This document shows, piece after piece, positions 26,901-38,100 of a stretch of 64,000 nt of DNA. Below the pieces are notes generated by a model. That model saw only the letters and a program-made list of their open reading frames with translations, ran no database searches and was not told where the DNA came from. The stretch is from the NCBI GenBank assembly GCA_036583965.1, contig JAZBQD010000030.1:87713300-87777299 (forward strand), given 5' to 3'. Origin of the DNA: Prunella strophiata. Taxonomy: Eukaryota > Chordata > Aves > Passeriformes > Prunellidae. Each line of letters starts with the position of its first letter. Position 1 is the first letter of the stretch. The position numbers and the translations under genes were made by a program.

Positions 26901-28691
26901 GCTACCATGGATGCTGCACATTTTTAATGTATTTAAAATGAAATATTACTTTCTGAAGTCAGGTTTATTTCTACTCCTTTCAGTATTTATAGGTTTGGAT
27001 TAAAATTTTGTAACCATATCCATTAGAGAGTGCTCATATTTTGAAGATATTTCTGCCAGATCATCTACTTGGGCAGGAACAGCCAGTTTTGGCAGGACTT
27101 TTGCCAAAAAAAGGAATTTTTCTACAAAGCCTTCATTTGGTTATTTATCATACTGAGTTTAGTATCTGTTCAAAGCCCCTGTGACAATACCCTGCACTTT
27201 CCCATGAGGACCTTGCTAAGACTGGCCCCCTTTCAAGGCAGGCCAGCCACATTGCATTAGTGTAATGCTCCTGCTGCTTGGACTCCCGTTAAAGTCACAC
27301 ATCTGATTCCACCATGGCACTTCAGGCAGTTTGCAAGCACCCTGTGCAGGAGAGGGAGGCTCAGAAACTTGGTCTTCTAAAAGAAAAACCAGAATATGCT
27401 TTGGAAGAGATTTGTGCACATACAGACGACACCAATCCACTCCTTTGTGGAATCACCCGACCCCTTGTGAACTCCTCACCCAGCTCCATGTGGATGCTGT
27501 CAGAACTTGTCAGAGGCAGCATGCACACAGTCCATACTCAGCAAGTCCATTAATTCTCTCCTAATCTGTCTAAACATTCTTTCTTTGAGGAAAACAACTG
27601 TATAGTACAGCCAGCTTCCCAAAAGTACTGGAGTTTGTGTCTGCACAATGCAGTACTTATGGAACATCTGGATTCTACACTGCATCATATCTGAAATGCA
27701 GATGTTGAGTACACAGGTGATGGGTGTTTGGCATTCAGCTTATAACAGCTACCAGATTATTGGAAAATCTGTTCTAAATATAGAATCCTTGAAATGCTCT
27801 AGACCATGAATAGGATTAAGAGGAAGTGCCATGTAAAAAATGTGAAATGTTGACATTTCCCTGAAAAGTCTTAAATTCTTCTCAAACTGAGACTTTGGAG
27901 AAATACTTCTTAAGAAGCAGAGATCCATAACATGCTTCACAGAGATCAAGTCATAGAAAAACTCATGAGAACTACAGAGGTAGTGGGAGTCACTGTTCCC
28001 TTGATCACTTGCAGGTATCATGACCATAGGCAGAAACTTGCTCTCTTCAGTGAAACTCCAACACCAAGATTCTTTCTGTTGTTGTGATTTTTGCATGTAG
28101 TTGCTGTCCTGGACTTTTCAGTGCTGGGGAAGGTTTGCCAGAGGAACTGAAGAGATCTGAGAAATTAAAAGAGAGATACATCAGAAAACTTCAGTGGTTT
28201 CGGAGGATGGTTTGCTTTAAAATTCCTTTTAGAACAGTTTCAATTTTTAAATATCCCAGTCCAAAACCCTTTGACAGGTAAGTGAAAAATATTTTGATAA
28301 ACCCTTAGTCTTTTTGATGCAATCTGTGAATGCTGTGAAAGAAGATAAAGGTTCAGAAAAAGTATCTCAAATAGGTGTTCTTATATGACTATTATGTTAG
28401 CCAAGAGATGACTGAGTTTTTGGGAATTACTTCATGTAGAGAGATTGGTGATGTTCTAACATGTTTTTTCTACACATTTTGAATTACCTATCAGCTTCTC
28501 CCATAGTGTTCTCATTGATCTTAGAAATTTGCCTGTCTCTTCTACTTCATTACTTGTCTTGTTATGATTCCTCAATACAAAAAGGCATCATTTGTAAACC
28601 ATAGAGAATTTACAAGGGTTTTTGGGCAGATTTAGTTATTCAACCTGAATTCACTCCTTGTCCATGAAAGTGCAAATCTCTACTCTCAGGA
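23971..28691. other. Unique non-coding DNA
   Basis: No gene or dispersed repeat is recognised. A small (CAA)n run occurs at 26534-26552. A plus-strand candidate exon at 28122-28277 is described as a finding. Confidence 0.4.
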
Positions 28692-28750
28692 TAAAAACAA
28701 AACAAAACAAAAAAAAAAACCCCAAAAAAAAAAAAAACCAAAAAAACAAA

Positions 28751-28789
<39 letters not shown>

Positions 28790-28792
28790 AAA
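28692..28792. repeat. A-rich low-complexity tract
   Basis: AAAAC-type repeats pass into a poly(A) of more than 35 bases. Neighbouring poly-Lys and poly-Phe frames are artefacts. Confidence 0.95.
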
Positions 28793-29142
28793 GACTGGCA
28801 AACAATTCCAAAACTTACAAAGCAAGATTGCAGTCTTATCCCAAAACACAACACAAATCTGTAAAATCTCTAGAGCAGGATTTTGGGGCAGTAATAATCA
28901 TCATGGTACCAGTGAAACTGTAGATCTGACTGACAGTCCTTAGAACTGCAAATAAATAATGTGAAAAGACAAATGAGCCTTAAAGGCACATTTCTCCCCT
29001 GTGTACTTGGGAAGTCCTGAATCAAGGAATACTTTTTTTTCTTGAGCTAATGGTGACAGATAACAAACCAATTCATGAAAACACAGGCACAAAGATAAAT
29101 CCCAGTGGAAAAAAAACAAATTAAAAAGAGGAAAGGGAGAGA
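28793..29142. other. Unique non-coding DNA
   Basis: Nothing recognisable between the two simple-sequence tracts. Confidence 0.4.
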
Positions 29143-29254
29143 AAAAAGAAAAGAAAAGAAAAGAAAAGAAAAGAAAAGAAAAGAAAAGAAAAGAAAAGAA
29201 AAGAAAAGAAAAGAAAAGAAAAGAAAAGAAAAGAAAAGAAAAGAAAAGAAAAGA
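29143..29254. repeat. (AAAAG)n pentanucleotide microsatellite
   Basis: About 22 near-perfect copies of AAAAG (purine on the plus strand), with one irregular unit at each end. The Lys/Arg and Phe/Leu/Ser frames across it are artefacts. Long polypurine-polypyrimidine tracts of this kind can form triplex DNA and are length-variable. Confidence 0.97.
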
Positions 29255-31177
29255 GAAAAGATTTTCCTAAATTGTATGATATTCTAGAATGAAGTTCTGT
29301 CCTTGTAACATTGGATTTCAGAACAGACAAAATTCAAAGGTAGGGAAAGCACATTCTTTATAATAATTTCTACCCCCTTCTGTGGGTATCTAAATGTGTC
29401 TTTTTCTGCACCTTCAGACCACTATATATTATTTTCAATTTTGATCCCACTGGCTGTGATAAGGGAAATACAGAATAGTGAATTTGTCAAGTGTAAAAGA
29501 TGGAAAAGGATCCTCCAGCTGTGTAGTTTTTATTTTATACTTTTTTGGAACAACAAACACTGAGAAAATTACCACCTTTAGGACTCACACACCATGCACA
29601 GGAATATCAATAGGCTTTCCTAAATGCAGCAGATCACCCTGGAAGCTGGCAAGCTACTCAAGAGTGGAAGTCACAAAAAGAATCTAGCTTTTGAGCTCTT
29701 ACTGGGGTCAAGCAGGACTGGAAGAATCCCTCCATCAGATCTCCATGTGGCATGGCACCTCCAATCCTGTGCAGGGATGGTGAAATGCCACTCTCTTTCT
29801 GTGATGATGGTACCCAAACAAATTAGCTTTAGGATTGCTGTCACAGCTGGTGTCTGTGTCCTGGTTGAGGACAAAATCTCAGCCATGTGGTTTGGATTTG
29901 TTATAAATTATTTGTAAAGCTCCTTTTAACAAACATCTCTTTTCCTTCTCTCTACAACTCAGTCTTTGAGGCTTATAGAGAATTGAAGAGATATATATTT
30001 GAGAGATGTTACTTTGTCTTCTCAAAACAGCCCCTGAAATCATGAGCTGATTAAACAGCTGAAAATATACTCAAGTGTCAAGGGCAATTCATTTGCACTG
30101 GGCTGTGCTAGCTAGATAACCATGGCAGTTCTGATTTGGACTCTGTGCAACCAGAACACACTTTCCAAAACCATAAGTATTCTGAAAACCAGCTGAAGAG
30201 CCAGGGATGAGCTTCATTCTGAAAAAACTGGCTTTATTTAACCTTCCATCCTGCATCTAGCACCAGTTTCTGATCTACATCTTGTCTCTACACCAAAATG
30301 GTGGTGCATGTTACCTACAGATACAGACTCTGAATTAGCTCCTGACATAGCACAGAAGGTGAAATGAGTCAGCAAGCATTTGAAAGTCTGCAGTGCACAC
30401 TGAGCCCATATCTTCTATTCCTTTGACTTCCATGAGGTGTTTTGTCTGTGCCAAGAAGGAGGCATGTGACTGACTTGAATAATACAGGAGATAACCAACA
30501 CATCTCTGTGTTAAAGACATGTCTGGAGAAATTCTCATCAGTGCACTTAAAAACTGCCTCTAAGCACAGAGTCACAGCACACATGGGCAGCAGCACTGCA
30601 AAGGGCTGTGCAGTGCCAGCAGGAATCCACTGACACCTCACAGTTAGAGAGCAAAGACTTCCCCAGAGGTGTCACTCATGCTGCTGTTGTTCCATGCTTA
30701 CCACTCTTGTCCTGCAAGGGGGCTGCAGATTACATGGAAAACCCTCAATTAAGGCTCCCCTATCCTTCCTTTCCTGCTGTCAGGCTGCACAGTAAATACA
30801 GGTGCTAAGGCTGCTATTAGGCTGGAGATGTCCTTTGTTCCTTCCTGCCTCTGTGACTGGAAGGGGACTGCCCCCTCTGTGCTGCTGAGTACTCACAGTG
30901 GGTGCTTGCTCAAGTGCAAACACTGACTTGCCCCCAGGCAGCTGAAGAAAGCTGAGAGAATCTGTACCAGCATAGGCTCTGACCCTATATTTACAACTGA
31001 TGCAATTCCAAGCATTCATGAAATATTAGTTCTGTGAGTTATGCCAAGAACAGCAAAGAAGTTGAATAACTGGTTGAAAATATACATAAGCAAATTTGTC
31101 CCCAAAAGCTTCAGGATAATCCAAGTGTGCTTCTCCATTACAATTAAATGAGAGCTGGAGCTCTTTATTATTTAGTG
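29255..31177. other. Unique non-coding DNA
   Basis: No gene or repeat is recognised. Confidence 0.4.
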
Positions 31178-31199
31178 GAGGGAGGGGGGGGCAGGGGAG
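31178..31199 (+). other. G-rich tract with G-quadruplex potential
   Basis: The plus strand has GGG, an eight-G run and GGGG separated by one or two bases within about 20 bases. That is enough for four G-triplets with very short loops. It stands out in an AT-rich window. Confidence 0.5.
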
Positions 31200-32023
31200 A
31201 GGAAGGAGATTTATCTGTGCAGCCTTGGATTTGATTTTCTCTATTGTCCAGAGTGGCAGCTATTAGCAGTGTTTGGATGCTGGTGAAGGAGAGGGGAGCA
31301 GAGCTTCAGGCCCTTGCTTTCCTGCCAATGCAAACATCTCTTCAAGATGTACTGGCACTACCTGTCCTGAACCATAACTCAAATGCAAGAACCAGCATTA
31401 TTGTTAAAAATACAACTCCTGTCTCCAGCAGATATCCTTGAGCAAACACATGTTGTTGATCAGAGTAGTTGTTGCTCTTTGCCCAGAACTGATCATCCAA
31501 ATTTTCCTGCCCTGCTGATGCAGATCAAATAAGGAAAAGAAAATCGTGATTCACTTGACAGTGGAGAGGGACTTCTCCTGAATATTTCCTGACTGATCCT
31601 CTGCCAGCTCGTCCTGGTAGTTGGGGCCCAGCTCTGCAGCAGGAAGCCTGGCAACCTCAAAGCCTGGGAATAAAATCAAGGCAGGTAAAGGCTGCCAGAT
31701 GCTGAGCTTCTTAGTAGCTCTGAAGCCAGAGCTGAAAAACCTAGGCAGATGAGGGAATCTTGTCAATTATTGTTAGGATTGTTTGACAAGGCATAGCACT
31801 TTTATATACTGAAACAAATTATGAATCTTTTCCTATTCAATATGAAATTCCATTTTGCTGGATGCTGCTCTGATGTAAAATTGCTTGGGACAGGGGGTAG
31901 GCCTTTCTGGACCACAAGGATTCTGGTCTTTGCTTTCCTTTAGCAGGTAAGAACCCAAAGTCTGCTGTCTTGGACAAATTTCAGCTTCCTCAAAATTGTG
32001 CTAGATGTTTAACCCTTGGTTCC
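31200..32023. other. Unique DNA with one candidate exon
   Basis: No repeat is recognised. A minus-strand segment at 31551-31663 has the form of a terminal coding exon and is described as a finding. Confidence 0.35.
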
Positions 32024-32418
32024 TTCAGCCTGGAGAAGAGGAGATTGAGGGGACACCTCATTTTTGTCTTCAACGTCCTCACAAGGGGAGGCAGAGGGGC
32101 AGGCACTGATCTCTTCACTCTCATGACCAGTGAAACACTCAAGGAAGCAGCATGAAACTGAGTCAGGAAAGGTTTAGGTAGAATATCAGGAAAATTTTTT
32201 TCCCCCAGAGAGTGGTTATTGCATGGAAAGAGGATCCCTGGAAAAGTGATCACAGCATCAAGCCTGTCTGAGTTCAAGAAGCATTTGGACAACACTCTCA
32301 GGCACAGGGTGTGATTCTTGGGGTCTCCTGTGCAGTGCCAGGATTTGGACTCAATGATCCTGATGGGTCCTTTCCAACTCAGCATATTGTATGATTTTGT
32401 GATTCTGTGATTCCATGA
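32024..32418 (+). mobile_element. CR1 LINE 3' region, best-preserved copy
   Basis: A continuous match to the avian CR1 3' region. It begins TTCAGCCTGGAGAAGAGGAG, then GAGGGGACACCTCAT, CACAAGGGGAGGCAGAGGGG, GACCAGTGAAACACTC, AGGTAGAATATCAGGAAAA, CCCCCAGAGAGTGGTTATTG and TTGGACAACACTCTCAGGCA. It ends TTTGTGATTCTGTGATTCC. About 395 bases remain of an element several kb long, so it is 5'-truncated as usual for CR1, and it has no coding capacity. The 113-kDa-type reverse transcriptase region is absent. This copy belongs to the subfamily with GGTGTGATTCTTGGGGT. Confidence 0.93.
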
Positions 32419-34469
32419 ACAAGTCCTTTGAGCTCTAAAACATATTAATATTCCAAGTCTAGGGACCAAATTATTTTTCTTTAATTCAGGTCCCCTTTAC
32501 ACCCCTTTGTGAGCAATCATTTGGCAGCTATTATAAAACCCTCAGGTACAATGATAAAAATAAACTGCATTCAGGTGATAATGCCATAATGCTAAAAGTA
32601 TCTGCTCATGAAGGATGGGAATATTTCCTCATAAATCCAATGGAAAATATGCCTTTAAAAGTTTCAGACTATATTCCTATACTTAGGCTGTTCTCAGTGC
32701 AATACTCTGCTGTTGGAATGAATCCATTTTTGCTCTCCTTGAAAACACACAGCCCCATGCTGACTTGCATATTGTTTAGACAAGCCTAATGCTCTGCCCT
32801 TTGTCTGGTCTATTTAAAGAAAATCAATCTGCATTCCTCTGATGAACTTCATAGGCACTGGTGTTAGACACTTGCTTAGACTTGCCTGCTTAATGGAACA
32901 CATTCTTATTCCAAGCACCATTTTTTTCAAGTAATAATGAGACAACCAAGAGTTTACCAAAAAGAGGTCACAGGTGAATGATAATTATTGGGCAGGAGTG
33001 AAATCCTTCTTAGACAGTCAGTGATTGCAGAGAGGAATTCCTTTCAAGCTTGAGCAATTGTCTTAAGCACCTACACTTGCACACATACAGGATAAACTAT
33101 GCACCAGACAAAGAAAAGGAAACAGATGCCAACAAAAATCAAGGAAAAGAGGAGAAGGAAGGCAGGCAAAAAAAAAAAAAAGCTGTCAAGACAATGAACA
33201 TCACTGTGATATGTTTGGGAAATGATTGGGTAAAAGAAATTCCTTAATTCACCTTTTGAATTTGTGCTGAACTTCATGTCTCCTGGCTTCCCCTCCCTAG
33301 CTTTTTGTCCATCTGCCCATCCTTTGACTGTAACTCCAGTGGGTGAAGAATCTACCTTCTTACCTGTCAGGAAACTGCCTGGATTTAATTTAATCTTTAA
33401 AAACTGTCAAGTCTGGACAAAGTACATTTATGCCAATAATTTGAGATCTTGGACCTTTTGGATGAAGAAAACCTCTTCTTGTAAATTATCTCATTGGGAC
33501 CAAACAGAAAAGTGGCTGTATGCCTCTGTATGATTATTGTTTAGGAGTATTTACAGCATGGAATGTGCTGCATATGATACTGTCTATGCATCTCCATATT
33601 ATTATACTTTAACACTATCTGGTAATTGCATAGATTTTAAATGAAGAAACATTTCTGCTTTGAAGGCAGAAGGAATTAATTTTGCCTACATCTCTCCCTT
33701 CCTTCTGCTTGTTTTCAATTGAAAAAAAAAAAAAAAATCAAACCCTCAAGAAAAAATATCCTGTAGGCAAACCCATTCCAAATGACATCAAAAGGATGAA
33801 TATTGGTTAATATCTGTAATAAGGTTTCTGCTTAGTAGTGCACTCTCCATTTCTGGTGGTCTTTTAAAACCTTCTCATTATTCCAGCCACATTCATACTT
33901 GTCACTTGTGCCAGAGTCCACAGGGGAAAGAAATTGGTGACAGCATTTGAGTAGTGGTGCACCCTGACCATCACACTCACCCTTGTTTCCTATGCACTGC
34001 AAGTTACTGCAGCCATGACATGAGCTAAGCCATCAGTAAAAGAGGAGGCTTCAAGTCTCTCTCTTCTACTGGATCTTCATAGGCTTTGCCTTTGGGGAGG
34101 AAATGACAATAAAATTGTGATTTTGCTTTCAAGCCGAATGTCAAGGGAATGAAATTAATATGAAGGGAGCTGCTGTTTGAAAAAGACTACATATTTGTGA
34201 AATTTATTTGGGCCACTAAGTGGCAGTTCATAAAAAGAAAACAGTTTGTCATCATCAGCTGAGTCACCTTTTAAACACCAGGAAGCAGTGAATGTAGTAA
34301 TCATCTAAGTAGGTTTTGCCCATTTTCTGTGGGGATGATGCTGGATGAGGATCCATTTCATCCACATGAACTGAAAATGGAAGAGTCATAATGTCCTCAT
34401 TTTCTCTTAGAGCAGAAGCTGAATGTTGCATATGGATAAACCCTCATAAAATAAGGGCCTTGTTACCCT
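32419..34469. other. Unique non-coding DNA with short A runs
   Basis: No gene or dispersed repeat is recognised. Poly(A) runs of 14 and 16 bases lie at 33168-33181 and 33722-33737. Confidence 0.4.
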
Positions 34470-34735
34470 TGTAAAATTATGGCTCAGGCCTGCTGCTTCA
34501 GCTAAGCAGAAAAGGACTATGGGCAAGAACTTAGCTGAATTGGAGGTAGAAAAACAAGTTATATTACCATTACATGCTCACATCATGGTTTATGGTGGTT
34601 GGGTGAATTATATTTGTTATACTTAAATGGAATGTAGCTGACAATGGGCTAACTGTTTAAAAAGGCCTGGTTTTTGCAATAAAGGAACTCTTCTTTGCAC
34701 CTGCCTGGGGACTCTGTGTCACTATGCTTCATACA
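34470..34735 (+). mobile_element. Probable solo LTR of a further endogenous retrovirus family
   Basis: The segment runs from TGTAAAATTATGGCTCAGGC to CTATGCTTCATACA (TG...CA). Its 3' part has the form of an LTR R-U5 junction: CAATAAAGGAACTCTTCTTT followed by GCACCTGCCTGGGGACTCTG and TGTCACTATG. The AATAAA element, the CCTG..GACTCTGTGTC block and the terminal CA are typical. No matching flanking duplication was found, so the boundaries are uncertain and the copy may be truncated. Confidence 0.5.
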
Positions 34736-34836
34736 GTTCAACAGTGAGGAAAACCTCATCTTGACCAGGTGTTCCTGATATCTGGCTGCTTGGACATTTT
34801 TACTTAGTTGTGCCTGCACGAGCATAGAAGATGCTC

Positions 34837-34863
34837 AAAAAAAAAAAAAAAAAAAAAAAAAAA
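34837..34863 (+). repeat. Poly(A) tract of 27 bases
   Basis: A pure A run preceded by unique sequence that I cannot assign to a retroposed transcript. Confidence 0.95.
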
Positions 34864-35130
34864 GGAAAAATAAACTGGTCTGTGTTGACTGGATTAATTT
34901 CCTTTTCAGCATTCACAGGATGCACATAACAATGTCTCAAAATGGCAAAATAATTATGTCAGGCAACAGTGGACTTTCCTAAAATCAATCTATTGATCTA
35001 TTTATCCAACTACAGCAAAGATCTTAATATCTTTTACTCAGTGCTCTGAGTCAAGCTTGCTCAGTGTTACCAAATCATTAGGAAGGAGGTTTTCACCATG
35101 CAGAATGGGCTGCCTGGCTTGGGTGCATGG

Positions 35131-38100
35131 TGTGGTGGTTTGACACTGGCCCAATGCCAAGCACCTATGAGAGTTGCTCACTGCATCCCCCATGGATCCC
35201 CACGGGCTGTGGGTGGATCCCTGCATCCCCCATGGATCCCCACGGGCTGTGGGTGGATCCCTGCATCCCCCATGGATCCCCATGGGCTGTGGGTGGATCT
35301 CTGCATCCCCCATGGATCCCCAGGGGCTGTGGGTGGATCTCTGCATCCCCCATGGATCCCCATGGGCTGTGGGTGGATCCCTGCATCCCCCATGGATCCC
35401 CACGGGCTGTGGGTGGATCCCTGCATCCCCCATGGATCCCCACGGGCTGTGGGTGGATCCCTGAATCCCACATGGATCCCCATGGGCTGTGGGTGGATCT
35501 CTGCATCCCCCATGGATCCCCATGGGCTGTGGGTGGATCTCTGCATCCCCCATGGATCCCCACGGGCTGTGGGTGGATCCCTGCATCCCCCATGGATCCC
35601 CAGGGGCTGTGGGTGGATCCCTGCATCCCCCATGGATCCCCACGGGCTGTGGGTGGATCTCTGCATCCCCCATGGATCCCCATGGGCTGTGGGTGGATCT
35701 CTGCATCCCCCATGGATCCCCATGGGCTGTGGGTGGATCCCTGCATCCCCCATGGATCCCCATGGGCTGTGGGTGGATCTCTGCATCCCCCATGGATCCC
35801 CATGGGCTGTGGGTGGATCTCTGCATCCCCCATGGATCCCCATGGGCTGTGGGTGGATCCCTGCATCCCCCATGGATCCCCATGGGCTGTGGGTGGATCT
35901 CTGCATCCCCCATGGATCCCCATGGGCTGTGGGTGGATCTCTGCATCCCCCATGGATCCCCAGGGGCTGTGGGTGGATCTCTGCATCCCCCATGGATCCC
36001 CAGGGGCTGTGGGTGGATCTCTGCATCCCCCATGGATCCCCACGGGCTGTGGGTGGATCCCTGCATCCCCCATGGATCCCCACGGGCTGTGGGTGGATCT
36101 CTGCATCCCCCATGGATCCCCACGGGCTGTGGGTGGATCCCTGCATCCCCCATGGATCCCCACGGGCTGTGGGTGGATCCCTGAATCCCACATGGATCCC
36201 CATGGGCTGTGGGTGGATCCCTGAATCCCACATGGATCCCCATGGGCTGTGGGTGGATCTCTGCATCCCCCATGGATCCCCACGGGCTGTGGGTGGATCT
36301 CTGCATCCCCCATGGATCCCCATGGGCTGTGGGTGGATCTCTGCATCCCCCATGGATCCCCATGGGCTGTGGGTGGATCTCTGCATCCCCCATGGATCCC
36401 CACGGGCTGTGGGTGGATCTCTGCATCCCCCATGGATCCCCATGGGCTGTGGGTGGATCTCTGCATCCCCCATGGATCCCCACGGGCTGTGGGTGGATCC
36501 CTGAATCCCACATGGATCCCCATGGGCTGTGGGTGGATCTCTGCATCCCCCATGGATCCCCACGGGCTGTGGGTGGATCCCTGCATCCCCCATGGATCCC
36601 CATGGGCTGTGGGTGGATCCCTGCATCCCCCATGGATCCCCATGGGCTGTGGGTGGATCTCTGCATCCCCCATGGATCCCCAGGGGCTGTGGGTGGATCC
36701 CTGCATCCCCCATGGATCCCCACGGGCTGTGGGTGGATCCCTGAATCCCACATGGATCCCCACGGGCTGTGGGTGGATCCCTGCATCCCCCATGGATCCC
36801 CACGGGCTGTGGGTGGATCCCTGCATCCCCCATGGATCCCCACGGGCTGTGGGTGGATCTCTGCATCCCCCATGGATCCCCATGGGCTGTGGGTGGATCT
36901 CTGCATCCCCCATGGATCCCCAGGGGCTGTGGGTGGATCTCTGCATCCCCCATGGATCCCCACGGGCTGTGGGTGGATCTCTGCATCCCCCATGGATCCC
37001 CATGGGCTGTGGGTGGATCCCTGCATCCCCCATGGATCCCCACGGGCTGTGGGTGGATCCCTGCATCCCCCATGGATCCCCATGGGCTGTGGGTGGATCT
37101 CTGCATCCCCCATGGATCCCCAGGGGCTGTGGGTGGATCCCTGAATCCCACATGGATCCCCATGGGCTGTGGGTGGATCCCTGAATCCCACATGGATCCC
37201 CATGGGCTGTGGGTGGATCCCTGAATCCCACATGGATCCCCATGGGCTGTGGGTGGATCTCTGCATCCCCCATGGATCCCCAGGGGCTGTGGGTGGATCT
37301 CTGCATCCCCCATGGATCCCCACGGGCTGTGGGTGGATCCCTGAATCCCACATGGATCCCCATGGGCTGTGGGTGATCTCTGCATCCCCCATGGATCCCC
37401 AGGGGCTGTGGGTGGATCCCTGCATCCCCCATGGATCCCCATGGGCTGTGGGTGATCTCTGCATCCCCCATGGATCCCCATGGGCTGTGGGTGGATCCCT
37501 GCATCCCCCATGGATCCCCAGGGGCTGTGGGTGGATCCCTGAATCCCACATGGATCCCCATGGGCTGTGGGTGATCTCTGCATCCCCCATGGATCCCCAT
37601 GGGCTGTGGGTGATCTCTGCATCCCCCATGGATCCCCATGGGCTGTGGGTGATCTCTGCATCCCCCATGGATCCCCAGGGGCTGTGGGTGGATCCCTGAA
37701 TCCCACATGGATCCCCATGGGCTGTGGGTGATCTCTGCATCCCCCATGGATCCCCATGGGCTGTGGGTGATCTCTGCATCCCCCATGGATCCCCAGGGGC
37801 TGTGGGTGGATCCCTGAATCCCACATGGATCCCCATGGGCTGTGGGTGATCTCTGCATCCCCCATGGATCCCCATGGGCTGTGGGTGGATCCCTGCATCC
37901 CCCATGGATCCCCATGGGCTGTGGGTGATCTCTGCATCCCCCATGGATCCCCAGGGGCTGTGGGTGGATCCCTGCATCCCCCATGGATCCCCATGGGCTG
38001 TGGGTGATCTCTGCATCCCCCATGGATCCCCATGGGCTGTGGGTGATCTCTGCATCCCCCATGGATCCCCACGGGCTGTGGGTGGATCCCTGCATCCCCC

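Noticed and set aside
29105..29330. Lys/Arg-rich and Phe/Leu-rich small proteins
   Set aside because: They are translations of the AAAAG microsatellite on the two strands.
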